The notes: generated from the sequence alone by a model not told the origin. Shown: positions 47,201-58,491, counted from the first letter of the stretch. The stretch is DNA of 64,000 bases from Cafeteria roenbergensis (GCA_008330645.1 VLTN01000050.1:1-64000), one strand, 5' to 3'. A program made the numbers and translations.

Positions 47201-50200
47201 AGCGGCCAGGTGATGCGCTTCCGCGACCAGTTCAAGTTCGACGTGCTGCTCACCACCTACGAGGTGTCCATCGCCGACGTCGAGGACCTCCGCGAGGTGC
47301 CGTGGTCCCTGCTCGCTGTCGACGAGGGCCAGCGCCTCAAGAACAAGGAGAACAAGCTCATGAAGGCCCTCGAGTCCCTCCGCGTGGACCGCCGCCTCCT
47401 CCTCACAGGCACGCCGCTGCAGAACAACGTCAGCGAGCTCTGGGCCCTGCTCAACTTCATCGAGCCGGAGCACTTCGGCTCGCACCCCGCCTTCATGGCC
47501 GAGTTCGGCGACCTGCGCACCACGGCGCAGGTCGAGCGGCTCACCGAGGTGATGCGCCCGCACGTGCTCCGCCGGCGGAAGGAGGACGTGGAGAAGAGCA
47601 TTCCGCGCAAGGAGGAGACCGTGGTGGACGTGGAGCTCACCATGATGCAGAAGCAGTACTACCGCGCGCTCTTCGAGCGCAACCGCGCGTTCCTGACGCG
47701 CGCCTCCGCGGGCGGCACCGCCGCCGCCAAGCAGTCCGCGCCCGGCCTCCTCAACCTCGAGACGGAGCTGCGCAAGTGCTGCAACCACCCCTTCCTCATC
47801 GCCGGCGTGGAGGACCGCGAGACCGCGCTGCTGGGCCGCCAGGACGAGCGCATGCGGATGCTCGTGTCAGCTAGCGGCAAGCTCGTGCTGCTGGACAAGC
47901 TCCTCCCCAAGCTGCGCGCAGAGGGCCACAAGGTGCTCATCTTCTCCCAGATGACCAAGATGCTCGACATCCTGCAGGCCTACTGCAAGTGGCGCGCCTT
48001 CCCAACCGAGCGCATCGACGGCTCCATCCGCGGGAACGCGCGGCAGGTGGCCATCGACCGCTTCAGCGACCCCGAGAGCAACTCCTTCGTGTTCTTGCTC
48101 TCCACCCGCGCTGGCGGCGTGGGCATCACGCTGACCGCCGCCGACACCGTCATCATCTTCGACAGCGACTGGAACCCGCAGAACGACGTCCAGGCGCAGG
48201 CCCGCGCCCACCGAATCGGGCAGACCAAGTCGGTGAAGATCTACCGCCTCGTCACGCGCCGCACCTACGAGGCCACCATGTTCGAGCGCGCCTCCCGGAA
48301 GCTCGGCCTCGAGCAGGCCGTCATGGCCGGCGCAGGATGGGACCCCACGGCCCTGGGCCGCAAGCGCGACGGGCCCAGCAAGACCGAGATCGAGCGCCTG
48401 CTGCGCGAGGGAGCCTACGGCGCCCTCACGGACGACGAGGAGGCCGCCGCCCAGGCGTCCCGCGCCTTTGAGGAGTCGGACATCGACGCCTTGCTCGCCC
48501 GCGGGTCGCGCGTCGTGACCATCGACCCCTCCGGGGCCCGGGGCGACGAGGCCGGCGAGGCGGCCTCGAGCAGCGCAGCCAAGGCCGCCTCTGGCGAGTC
48601 GCTGCACGCCCGGGGCCTGCTCAACTTCTCCAAGACCACGTTTGCCCCGGGCGCCCAGAGCCAGTCCGTCGTGAACGTGGACGACCCCGAGTTCTGGTCC
48701 AAGGTGCTGGGCGCCGACGCCCGCTCCACGCTCCTCGAGCGCCTGAACAAGGGCGAGGTCACGGGCACCCCGCAGGAGCGCGAGGCCTTCATGCAGGAGG
48801 TCGGCGCGGCAGGCCAAGAGGTCATTGAGGCCAAGCTCGCGGGCAAGGCCGTCCCGGACTGGGCGCCCCAGCTGGAGGCCGCGCTGGTCGGCATCTCGGA
48901 CCCGGTCGGCGCCTTCTCGGAGGACCAGCGGTCCCGAGCCACAAGCTTGCTGGACCAGGTCGAGCGCCCCACGCGGCGCCGCAGGGCGACCGCCGCCGCT
49001 GGGGCGGGCGTCTTCGCAGCAGCCTCGGCCAACGAGCTGGATGCTGCCATCGGCGGCGAGGACGAGGGCGAGGCCTACTCCGTCAAGGGCGCCTCGTCCT
49101 CGTCGTCGAAGAGCAGGCGCAGAGGCAAGGCTGACGCGGACGGCGGCGACGGCTCCTCCAAGAAGCGCGTCCACAAGCTCGTGGAGCGCGGCGCGGAAGC
49201 CGGGCGCAGGCAGGCCGGCTCCGTCGGCTGCACGCTCAACGTGCCGCTTTGCGCGGTGACGCTGCGCGAGGGCCAGGACCTGGCCCTGTGCCGCGGCGCC
49301 TGCCTTCGCTTCCTCTCGTCGGAGGCGTCCCGGGCCGGGCCCTCCTCCGACGCGGGGAACGGCATGCGCTGCGGCGAGTGCGAAAGCGGGTGGCAGCGCT
49401 GCTTCGGCTGCGGGGTGGCCGGCCCCATCGGGGTCAACGGCGCGCCCGCCTGGCTCGACGCCCTGAGCCACCCCATCACCCGCGCCATCGCGGACCGGGC
49501 CAAGCGGGTCTGGCTCAAGCTCGCGGGCAGGACGGAGGACGAAATCGCCTCGGCGCTCGACGCTGCCGCCGCGGACCGCGAGAAGGAGACCCCAACCCCG
49601 GCAAAGGGTGGCGCCGCCGCGGCTGGCGCTGCAGCCAAGTCGTCGTCCGGCGCCTCGCCCTCTGCTGCTGCTGCTGCCGACGGCGCTGCGGGCGACGATG
49701 CCAGCGCGGCTGCCACCCCCAAGCCGGGCAGCGCGGCCGGGCGTCGCATCGGCGTGCCCGACGACGAGCAGCGCGAGACTGTGTTCCAGGCGGCGCTCTC
49801 ATCCGCCGACGCCGAGCGGCCCGTGGGCGGCGCTCCGCTGCCGTGGATCCCCGAGGGGGCCGACGAGACCCGCGGCCCCCGCGAGGGCGAGCCGCCGACC
49901 CCCATGCAGCTCGCCACTATGAGCGACGCGGACTTCATCGTGGCCTCCGCCAGCGCGCTCAAGAGCCCGGCCATCGCGCGGGAGACTGGCCTGCCGGTCC
50001 ACCCCTGGTCCTCCCGGCCCGTCTGGCCGTGCGCCGCGGCGCGCTGCGGCCGCTACTACTGCGCCGGGTGCGTCCGCGTCATTCCGCTCTTCGGCATGCT
50101 GGCCGGCACCGACCCGCACAGGTTCCGCTGCCCGCTGCACGCCTGCACCACGTGCACGCGCGGCGCCGACGCCTTCCCGCTGCTCCAGAGCCTCGTGTCC

Positions 50201-50962
50201 GCGCACGGCTGCCACATCCGGTGCCTGCCCGGCTCGGCGGACCCCGCCTTCCCCATCCGCGTCAGCCGTCGCTTCGTGGTGCCCGCCCTGCACCCGCGCG
50301 CCGGCCGCGCGGCCGCCCTCGCCCGCGGCCGCATTCGCGTGCACAACGCCGGCAACAAGGTGGCCGGCGAGCTCGAGGACAAGGAGCCGCTCGCCGGCCA
50401 GGCGGGCACCGGCAAGGCCACCCGCAAGGGGCCAATCGGCACCGTCCACGCCATGTGCGGGCCCCACGCAAACCAGCCGCCGCGTGGCGGCAGGGCGAAG
50501 CGCGCACGCAAGCGCCCCGCAAAGTCGGGCGACGGCGCCCCCGGCAAGGGCCGCCCCAAGCCCGGAGACACGCCCGCGTCCGACGCCGGCTCGGAGTCGG
50601 CGGACCCCTCGGCGAAGCGACTGCGCCCTGCCGATAACGACGACGACGAGGACGACGACGACGGCGACGATGTGGAGGACGACGATGACGTCGAGGACGA
50701 CGACGCTGACGATGTCGACGGCGGGGACGACGACGACGACGCGGATGACGGCGACGGCGATGACGACGACGAGGACGGCGACGGCGACGGCGACGGCGAT
50801 GACGACGAGACGAGCCAGGCCCCCGGCCGTGCGCCCGCCCTGGCCCAGGACGCAGGCGCCCGCGGGCCGGTCGGCGAGTCGTGGCAAGGGCCGGGCAGCA
50901 GCCACGGCGCAGGCCATGCAGCCGCCGCCGGGCCGGTGGGAATCATCCCCCTCCGCCGCTAG
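44295..50962 (+). CDS. CHD-like chromatin remodeller: chromo-bromo-chromo-SNF2-Cys-rich
   Basis: Two exons: a five-codon exon 44295-44309 (MDARQ) and 44798-50962 (phase 0; GTGAGA ... CTCGCAG), 2059 aa. Order: acidic/basic head, then chromodomain-like HWSYLVKLRGRAFIHSRWLPE (from about residue 372). A bromodomain comes next (about 490-600; FMMPVDP, YFDIVKRPMDLGTIRARL, WSNCRAFSP). The second chromodomain follows (about 620-670; KFLVKWKGRSYSKCTWE), then the SNF2 ATPase with LADEMGLGKT (about 727), DEGQ in place of DEAH (about 846), LLTGTPLQNN and STRAGGVGITL. A Cys-rich C-terminus holds two zinc-binding stretches, the second resembling PHD/C5HCH (YYCAGC...CPLHACTTC), and then an Asp-rich tail. 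It slides or evicts nucleosomes and should read methyl- and acetyl-lysine. Confidence 0.92.
50636..50815 (+). repeat. GAC/GAT trinucleotide tract coding poly-acidic tail
   Basis: Imperfect GAC/GAT/GAG repeats code an Asp/Glu run of about 60 residues in the remodeller. A shorter tract of the same kind lies at 44924-44978. Such tracts are prone to length change. Acidic tails can bind histones. Confidence 0.8.
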
Positions 50963-51419
50963 GGCCGCTCTGTGGTTGGAATCGGCCGCGCAGCAGAGCA
51001 CTGAAAAGGCTTTGCATTGAGGTGGCGGCTGCATGTTTCGTTCGCGCCGGCTTTGCAGCCCTCGTTTCTCATGCCTGTGTGCCGATGCGACAGCGACCTC
51101 GCCCGCGTTGCTCCTTGCCACGGGGTGCTGGCTTGTCTGCGCTGCAAACTGGCTGAACATTGGGCTTCCGTTTCCACACAGCAATCGGCGGGCGCGCCCA
51201 ACGCGCAATCACGTACTGGCGCAGCGGCAGCGGTGGCTCTGCAGGCTGGGCGCCGAGGCTTTGGCCCTTCTGCGCCCGCAGCCGGGCCCGGCGCGCACCT
51301 CCGTTTTGCTCGCCGGGGCCGAGCGCGTCTGATTGTGCGCGCCTTGGTCGGCCCGGGGTGCTTGGCAGTCTCGACCGTGGACTCGCAGGGCCGTGCTCGC
51401 AGCGCACGCACGCGGCGCC
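50963..51419. other. Spacer between remodeller and SF3A1
   Basis: 3' UTR and promoter sequence. It is less GC-rich near 51000-51100, with a GT patch around 51070. No gene is seen. Confidence 0.5.
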
Positions 51420-53333
51420 ATGGCAACGTTTAGCGCCGACGCCTCGGCCTCGGCCGCCGTGCAGGGCGACGTGGTGGGAATCATCGTGCCTCCCCCCGAA
51501 ATTCGGCAAATGGCCGACGCGACGGCCAAGATGGTGGCACAGCGGGGCGAGGAGCTCGAACGAAGGATCGCCAGCACGCCCGAGATGGCTGCCAAGTGCA
51601 CGTTCATCCGCCCCGACGACCCGTTCAACGCGTACTACAAGGCGCAGATTGCGTTCCACCAGAACGGGGGCTCGGCCAAGCCGGCAGGCTCCGCCGCCAA
51701 GGGTCCCAAGGCGGCCAAGGCTGCCGACGCCGACGGCGCCAAATCCAAGCGAGCCGCCAAGACGGTCGAGAGGGCCGCCGTTCGCGACCCGCTCGCAGAC
51801 GCGCGGCGCGTGGTTCCCGACTTTTCAGCGCCGGGGGCCAAGGACGACCGGGGCAACCTGACGGGGGCGGCCAAGCCGCCGCCGCTGCCCTTCCTCATCG
51901 ACCACCCCACGTACTTGGACAGCGCCACGCTGTCGCTCGTCCGGCTCACTGCGCAGCACGCCGCAGTGGCGGGGGGCGCCTTCCTCGACGCGCTGCTGCA
52001 GCGAGAGCACGGCAACCCGCGGTTCGGCTTCCTGCGGCCTTCGCACCCGCTGTGCGAGTACTTCCGCGCGCTCGTGGACCGGTACGCCGCGACGCTGCGC
52101 CCGCAGCCGGGCGTGCTTGCGTCGCTGCGGGCGGCGGCGGGGGGCGACCGTGACAGCGTCCTGCGCCGGTGCGTTCACAGGCTCGAGGCAGCCCGGTGGG
52201 CGAGGCGGCGGCGCGGAGGGCAGGGCCAGGGGGCCGGTCCGGCCATCAACTGGCACGACTTTGTAGTGGTAGAGAGCATTGACTTCCCGCAGGACGAGGC
52301 CACAGACGCGCTGCCTGAGGCGGCAATGCTTTCCGCGTCGGCCGCGCCCACGAAGCGGGTGGGCGCGGAGGCGGCGGACGAGGCGCAGCGCCGCAGCAAC
52401 GAAGCCATCAGAGCCGCCGCGCAGGCGCAGGCACAGGCACAGGCCGCGGCAGGCGGGGGCGGGGACTCTGACATGGACGACGGGTCCGACATGGACGACG
52501 ACATGGACGACGACGACGACCTCGAAGGCAGCAGCGGCGGCGGCGGCGGCGGCGCTGCAGCCGACGGCGGCCCCTCCTCTTCCTCCTCCTCTTCCTCCTC
52601 CTCCTCCGCGTCGTCCGATGCCGCCGCTGCTGTGCACTCGGAGCCCGGCCTGGTCGTGAAGGACGACTACAAGCCTCAGATCCGGTCGGCGGGGGACCTT
52701 GCAACAGGATCCCATGCGGTGGAGCACTTCGTCGACCCGCGAACGGGCAGGGCGCTGCGCATCGCGGACGCGTCGGAGCACCTGCGCATCGGGCTGATCG
52801 ACAAGCAGTACGCGGAGGACCAGGCGCGCGCCGCGGCCAAGCACAAGGAGTCGGCGCTGGTGGGCGACGAGGACGTGGCCGCGAACCTCCGCAGGATGGC
52901 GCAGCGGCGGGCAGACGTGTTCGGGGCGGCGGCGTCCGACGAGGCCGCGCAGGCGGTGGCGGGCGCGGCCCAGGCCGACAAGCGCCACGCTCCCGATGGC
53001 GGCGCCGCGGGCGGCCCGGCCAAGCGGGCGAAGCTGGAGGTGGCCGAGGCGCCGGTGCCCGTGCGTGCGCCCGTGGACCCCGAGAACCCGGAGTGGGGGC
53101 TGGACGGGCAGCTGTTGGCGGCGACCGTGTTTGCTGGGGCGCCAGCCATCGCTTGCAAGGCGCAGCTGCAGCCGCTGCTGGGCGGAATGCCGCCCTCGCG
53201 AATGCAGCTGTGGGTGGAGAGCGCCAGCGGGGCGCAGTTTGGCGAGCTGGGCGACGACGACATCGCATCGGACCGCATCGCGGCGGCGGGTCCGGGCGCC
53301 TCGCTTCGCCTCGAGGTCCGGCCCCTGTTCTGA
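51420..53333 (+). CDS. SF3A1: Splicing factor 3A subunit 1 (SURP/SWAP, ubiquitin-like)
   Basis: The frame is a single exon of 637 aa. Two SURP modules are present: IVPPPEIRQMADATAKMVAQ to PFNAYYKAQI (residues about 22-80) and LDSATLSLVRLTAQHAA to LCEYFRALV (about 163-222). A PRP21-type central region follows (WHDFVVVESIDF), then an acidic low-complexity stretch, then VKDDYKPQIRSAG...HFVDPRTGRAL...HLRIGLIDKQYAEDQ, which is diagnostic of SF3A1. A C-terminal ubiquitin-like fold completes it (QLLAATVFAG to LRLEVRPLF). SF3A1 is part of the U2 snRNP and bridges to the branch-site complex. The protein is shorter than its animal relatives (about 790 aa). Confidence 0.95.
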   Translation: MATFSADASASAAVQGDVVGIIVPPPEIRQMADATAKMVAQRGEELERRIASTPEMAAKCTFIRPDDPFNAYYKAQIAFHQNGGSAKPAGSAAKGPKAAKAADADGAKSKRAAKTVERAAVRDPLADARRVVPDFSAPGAKDDRGNLTGAAKPPPLPFLIDHPTYLDSATLSLVRLTAQHAAVAGGAFLDALLQREHGNPRFGFLRPSHPLCEYFRALVDRYAATLRPQPGVLASLRAAAGGDRDSVLRRCVHRLEAARWARRRRGGQGQGAGPAINWHDFVVVESIDFPQDEATDALPEAAMLSASAAPTKRVGAEAADEAQRRSNEAIRAAAQAQAQAQAAAGGGGDSDMDDGSDMDDDMDDDDDLEGSSGGGGGGAAADGGPSSSSSSSSSSSASSDAAAAVHSEPGLVVKDDYKPQIRSAGDLATGSHAVEHFVDPRTGRALRIADASEHLRIGLIDKQYAEDQARAAAKHKESALVGDEDVAANLRRMAQRRADVFGAAASDEAAQAVAGAAQADKRHAPDGGAAGGPAKRAKLEVAEAPVPVRAPVDPENPEWGLDGQLLAATVFAGAPAIACKAQLQPLLGGMPPSRMQLWVESASGAQFGELGDDDIASDRIAAAGPGASLRLEVRPLF

Positions 53334-53656
53334 GCGCGCGGGTGGCGCTGGCGGCGCCGCGCGCGCACGAACGAGGCGAGCTGTCGAGCGCGAATTGGTG
53401 TGTCACTCCGCAAGCTGCTGCAAGCACCGCCCCCGTCTCATAGCATTCACACGAACGAGCAAGCGCCGTCGCGGGATGCCACCTCCACTCCAAGGCCTCG
53501 CGCAGCTGCGCCCGGCGCAGGCGCCAGCTGGTTGCGGCAGAGCCCCACAGCCAACGCCCTCGACGCGCCTGCGTGCCTTGTGCGGACTTGGCTGGGGCCG
53601 GCACAGGAGTCCCTCGTCCCAAGGGTCTCTGTCAGCGTGCCAGGGGGGCTGCCGGC
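53334..53656. other. Spacer upstream of DHHC gene
   Basis: 3' end of SF3A1 and 5' flank of the palmitoyltransferase gene. GCAAGC words recur (53410, 53425, 53457). No gene is seen. Confidence 0.5.
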
Positions 53657-55431
53657 ATGTGGTTCGTGTGGTGGGATGCCTGTGGGCTTGCTTGCTTCCT
53701 GTTCGGCGAGCTCACGATGATCTTTTGCAACTACAGCACGGTCTTCGAGATCATCTTGCCCTGGTTTGGGGCCTCCTCGCCGTGGGCGTGGGTCAACATT
53801 ATCGCGTTCGAGGCGCTGCTGGTCCTGGTTCACTGGTCCCACTGGATGGCGGCGGTGGTCAAGCCCGGACACGTGGTTCCTGGCAAGGTGAGCAAGCGTT
53901 CGCGAAGGAGCCAACCGCTGGCCGCCTGCGGCCAATGGAGGGCAGCCCCCGCCGCTGCGACCCCGAAGAGCGGCTGGCGCAAGCGTTGTTTTGGCGTTTC
54001 CGCAGCACTCCAAGGCCATGGCTGTGCCGGAGGAGCCGGAGGAGGGACCTCGCATGCCGGACCGCCGGTACTGCAGCAAGTGCTCCAGCCTCAGGCCCCA
54101 GCGGGCGCACCACTGCAGCATCTGTGGCGTGTGCGTGATGAAGATGGACCACCACTGCCCGTGAGTCCTAACTGCTGCAGCGCGGGGCGCCCGCCAGCCG
54201 CGGCCCGCGGGCCGCGGCTCGAACCCGTCTCGACGCTTTTCCGGCCAGGCTGGTTGTTTCGTCGCAAGTTCCCGCCACGGCCGTGGCTGCCAAAGGGCGT
54301 GGCGCCTGCTGCTTGCTCGCTCGTGGTCTTCTGCGCCCCGGTTCCAGCATGGCAGGCTGCGCCGTGGCGCGCGGTTGGCAGGAGGCCCGTCAGGCCACGA
54401 CCCCGGCCGCGCGGCCGCGCGCGGCCCCGGCGTGCGTGCGCCCGCTCTTCACCGCCGCACTGACCGCAAACCGACCATATCCCCGCCGTTGCCCCCGGTC
54501 CTGCTGCAGGTGGATTAACAACTGCCTCGGCATGAACAACCACAAGTTCTTCCTGCAGTTTCTGGCGTACGTGTGCATCGGCTGCGTCTACGCCGCCGGC
54601 ATGCACGGCGCCAACGTTGCGTGGTGCATGTCCACCAAGCAGTGCCCCCGCCCGTCGCCGAACCGCCTCGTCATCGGCGTGGTTGCCGGCGTGCTGGCCG
54701 TGTTCTTCGCCATCTTCGTCATCGCCATGATGTGCGACCAGTACGAGGCCCTCGTCACCGACACCACTGGCATCGAGGCGATGAAGAAGTGGGACCTCGA
54801 CAAGATCCCCATCGACAGGGCGCTCGTCACCATCTTCGGCGAGCCGCCCTCCGTCAACTGGATCCTCCCCACCGAGATGCCAGAGGAGACGGCGTTCAAC
54901 CACGACAAGTGGGAGCTGGCGGACTACGACGAGTGGGACGAGCGCGACCCGCTGCTGCGCGCCCACTACGACCAGGTCAAGGGGTTCGACTGGATCGATG
55001 ACACCACGCAGTTCCGCTACAGCGTCGAAACCGTGCTGGGCGCGCTCAACGCGAGAGTGCCCAAGGGCGCCCGCTCCCGCTACGTCGTCGGCAAGGACGG
55101 CTACCCCGAGCTTCGCGTCTTCCCCGGCGAGGAGAAGCTCTTCCCGGAGCTGGGCGACGACGACGCGGCCGCCGCACCGTCGAAGCGCTCCACCACCACC
55201 ACCACCAGCAGCGCAGCCGCAGAGAAGGGGCACGAGGGCGAGGACGAGGACGTCGGCGACGCGCGCGAAGCCGACCTCGAGGCGTCGGGCGCCGCTGCGG
55301 GCGCCGGCCCTCTGGACGAGGAGGACGTTGACCTCATCGGCTGCAAGCGCCCGGCCACGAGCCCCGAGGCGGCGCGCGGCAGCGCGGGGGCGGAGAAGCC
55401 CAACGAGGACGACGTGAAGCTGCTCGACTGA
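53657..55431 (+). CDS. DHHC palmitoyltransferase
   Basis: Three exons: 53657-53887, 54006-54160, 54510-55431 (phases 0 and 2), 435 aa. The second intron splits the codon right after DHHC, restoring [15 protein letters not shown]. Two membrane segments precede the catalytic Cys-rich domain and two follow ([40 protein letters not shown]). The Cys-rich domain is complete ([27 protein letters not shown] at about 125-128), and a TTGIE motif follows the last membrane segment, as in active enzymes. It transfers palmitate to cysteines of membrane-associated proteins at the ER/Golgi or plasma membrane. The C-terminus is a long acidic tail. Confidence 0.93.
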
Positions 55432-55770
55432 CTGAGGGGCGTCTCTCGCAGCACTTAGGACGCGCGCTATGAATGTAACCCCTGCCGCGAAGCGCACCAA
55501 TGCCGGACGACGCACGGCCGCCCCGCCAGCCTCGCACCAACCTGCACCATCGTGTCGCGCGTCTGGCTGCCCTGGCGCCGGCGCACTCTCGCTCGCGATC
55601 GCGCAAGCATTGATTTCTGCCGCAAGCGCACACGCACCCGTGCTCGCGCCCACACGCACGTGCTCAGGCGCAGGCTCAGGGTCGGGCATCGCGCGAGGCA
55701 CCGCCCTGCCAGCCGAGCCCCGACTCAGCTGGGCGGTGCCCCGCGCGCCAGCCCGCGCTCGCCCCGGCGC
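55432..55770. other. Convergent spacer
   Basis: Between the stops of the DHHC gene and the next minus-strand gene. It holds GAATGTAACC at about 55469 (TGTAA is a poly(A) signal in green algae; its relevance here is unproven). No gene is seen. Confidence 0.45.
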
Positions 55771-57189
55771 CTACACCGAGGCCCGGCTCGGGCCGCGGTG
55801 CAGCGCCGACAGCATAGCCGCGTCCCCGCCCCAGTGCCCGCCCATGCCGCTGGCGCGCGAGAGCGCGGCACAGGCCCTCCGCGTCACAATCGCGTCGACC
55901 GCAGCCGCCCCCTTCGCCCCTCCCAGCAGCGCCGTGGCGTTGGCCAGGCCCACCAGAGAGCCCATGCCGGTCCCGCAGGCTCGCTGCAGCGACGCACAAG
56001 CGCCCTTGGCGGCGCCGAACGCCGGCCCCAGCACCACAGCGTGGGACCGCCTGAGCCGGGCCGCGTCGAGGTCGGGCCCGGCGGCTGGCCGCGCAGCGCT
56101 GGCGGCTGCCGCGGCCACGTCCCCACGGGCACTGACGGCGCGAGAGGCGGCATGCGCCAGCGCGGGCGGCAGCGTGGGGGCTGGCCGGGCTCGCGCCGCC
56201 GCAAGCGCAGCTCGGTGAAGGGCCCGCCGGCCAGCGGCGGCGCCGGTGCGAGAGCACCAGCACGCCACTCCGAGCGCCGTTGCCGCGCGGGAGCCCACCC
56301 CGACGGCTGCTAGGAGCCCCTCCTCCCCGGCGCGCGCGCTGGCCGTCGCGGCCACGGGCGTGGGCGTGGGCGTGGCCTTGGGCTTGGATGCAGCGAGTCG
56401 CTGGAGGAAGCGCTCCCGCCGCTCAGCGGCGCTCATCTCAATGACGGAGCGCGCGCGCCCCGGTGTCGCGGCCGCGCGCTGCGGGACCGGGGCAGAGGGT
56501 GCCTCGGTCGGCTTGGCTGCGCCATCGGCCGCGGCCGAGAGCGGGCCGGCGGCTGAGAGCGTGGCCACCGTCATGGCCCAACGAAGCGCGTGGAGCCTCG
56601 CGACGGCCGAGCACACCAGGGCCACGCCCCCGATCCTGCTTGGCTGGAGGGCCACCGCGTCCTGGTCCGCGCACCCCAGCACGTCCTCGTTGCGCTGCAC
56701 GGCCGCCTCCGCCCTGGTCAGAGATGCTGGCCACAGCTCGGGGTTCCTTTCCGAGATGGCAGCCACCACGGCATCCCCGGCCTGGCGCAGAGTCTCATGC
56801 AACGCAACGCCAAGCCGTGTGCGGGTCTCGCAGTCGTGCCGTCCGCGCTGCGCGGCGCACTGGCTCAGCAGCTCGGCCGTCGCTCGCTGCACCGCAAGCC
56901 GCCGCTTGTTGCGCTCAACCAGCGCCGCGGCCTGGCCAGGCGCTGATGCTCGCGACACATTCCAGGCCCCCGGAAAGAGGGCCGTTCGCGAGGTCCGCCG
57001 GCCGGCGTTGAGTCCAGGCGCAGGCGCGGGAGTGGCTGTCGCTGCCGGAGACGCGCCGCCGCCCGCCGGCCTGGGGTCGGAGCGGGCGACAACCTGTGCG
57101 TCCGCCGCCGGCAGGCACAGCAGCAGCGCGGCCACGAGCGCAACCGCCACAGGCATGCTCGGCAGCGCCATCTCGCGAGTGGCTGGCAT
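55771..57189 (-). CDS. Secreted protein of unknown function
   Basis: The frame is a single exon of 472 aa from the ATG at 57189 (MPATREMALPS; a second start at 57171 is equally plausible). Both starts lead into a signal peptide (VAVALVAALLLCLPAADA). The mature protein is Ala/Arg-rich with spaced cysteines (LSQCAAQRGRHDCETRTRLG) and a Thr/Pro/Ala-rich linker. The C-terminal half is small-residue-rich, with hydrophobic stretches too weak to call membrane segments. No known domain is recognised. The upstream frame is open to 57414 but lacks signal character. It lies downstream of eL11 on the same strand. Confidence 0.6.
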   Translation of the reverse strand: MPATREMALPSMPVAVALVAALLLCLPAADAQVVARSDPRPAGGGASPAATATPAPAPGLNAGRRTSRTALFPGAWNVSRASAPGQAAALVERNKRRLAVQRATAELLSQCAAQRGRHDCETRTRLGVALHETLRQAGDAVVAAISERNPELWPASLTRAEAAVQRNEDVLGCADQDAVALQPSRIGGVALVCSAVARLHALRWAMTVATLSAAGPLSAAADGAAKPTEAPSAPVPQRAAATPGRARSVIEMSAAERRERFLQRLAASKPKATPTPTPVAATASARAGEEGLLAAVGVGSRAATALGVACWCSRTGAAAGRRALHRAALAAARARPAPTLPPALAHAASRAVSARGDVAAAAASAARPAAGPDLDAARLRRSHAVVLGPAFGAAKGACASLQRACGTGMGSLVGLANATALLGGAKGAAAVDAIVTRRACAALSRASGMGGHWGGDAAMLSALHRGPSRASV

Positions 57190-57442
57190 GACTCTCGCCG
57201 GTCGCGCGGGCCGCAACGCCGCTGTGCAGAGCCCGCGCGCCGACCGCCGTGAAGCGGCGCACCGGGAGCACTGCCGCGACCCCGAAGCTCTGGGATGTGG
57301 CACTTGCGTGGACGCTGTGGCTGTGTGTGGGGCGGCGCTGGTGCTTGGGCCGGACAAACCGTCAGGAACCGCGGTTGGGAGATGATGGGCGAGCGCGGGT
57401 GGGGCACACGACACATCGCCACTGAAGGGACCACGGGGCTGC

Positions 57443-58491
57443 TCACTTCTCGTGGGTGAGGATGCCCTTGTAGGTGTCCTTGAACCACTTCATGGCCTCG
57501 TCCTTGGTCACGCGGTGGGGGGCACCGACGCGGCCAGCCTTACGCTTCTTGCGGGCCACGCGGGCGCCGGGGCGCTTGAGCACGACGTAGAAGTCCATGC
57601 CGAAGATACCGGTGGTGGGGTCGTACTTGACGCCAAGGTCGATGTGCTCCTTGATACCGAAGCCGAAGTTGCCGGTGTCCGAGAAGTTCTCGTAGTGGAG
57701 CTCGAGCTCCTTCACGCGCAGGCCGCGCTCGACGAGGTCGAGGGCCTTCTCGCCACGCACGGTGACGGTGGCGGCGATTGCCTCGTTACGGCGGATGCCG
57801 AACTGGCGCACGGTGTAGCGGGCGCGGCCGAGCACGGGCTTCTGGCCGGTGAGGGCCTCGAGCACGCGGGCGGCGTAAGTGAGGCGATCGCCGGCCTCAC
57901 CGGTGGAGATGTTCACCACAAGCTTGTCAACCTTGATGTTGCGCATCGAGCCGGGGCCCGTTGCGGCGGCAGCGGCGTCAGCCTGCAGGCGTGGACGGTG
58001 GACGGTGGACGCGGGGGGCGGGGAGGGAGGCGGCGTGAGAGCAAGCGACAAATGAAGGGCGACAAGAACGCGCCAAGGTGCCGACCGGGGCCGCAAGCCA
58101 CCGGCTGCGCGGCGCAACGGGACTGCCCAGTGCTGGAGCAGTCTGGGGCGGCCCCCCCTGGTCCCAAGCGTCCCGCAAAGGCTTGCCGGCACTGGCTCGG
58201 AGCTGCCGGCCGTGCATCTCGCGCCCGTCCCAGTGCCCAGCAGCGAGTGCCACTGCCACCCAGCGCGCAGCGTGCCACCTGCACCAGGCTGCGGCCTGCT
58301 GATGGGGCCACCCTGGGGCACCGCGCGGGCCGTCCTGGCCAAGCGGCGAGGGCAGGCAAACGCTGGGCCATCGCAAGCACCGTGACGACCGGCCGCCCGC
58401 CAAGCCGCCGTCGCTACCGCCGCAAGGACACCGCCCGCGCCGCAGCATGACAAAGGCCATCGTCGAGGCGCTCCGCGACCGCCCTCACCAT
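57443..58491 (-). CDS. RPL11: 60S ribosomal protein eL11 (RPL11, uL5 family)
   Basis: Two exons: the start codon alone at 58491-58489, then 57982-57443 (phase 0; GTGAGG ... CCTGCAG), 180 aa. Splicing gives [12 protein letters not shown] followed by [15 protein letters not shown]. The rest is a full match to eukaryotic L11: [70 protein letters not shown], then a basic C-terminus. The protein binds 5S rRNA in the central protuberance of the large subunit. Without the ATG-only exon the frame would begin at an internal Met (57946) and be shorter than usual; with it the length equals typical homologues. Confidence 0.93.

Noticed and set aside
44810-47788. Long minus-strand open frame (about 990 codons) opposite the remodeller gene
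   Set aside because: In GC-rich coding DNA with G/C third positions the opposite strand is often open. The frame has no domains and a Leu/Val/His/Arg-rich composition typical of such shadows.
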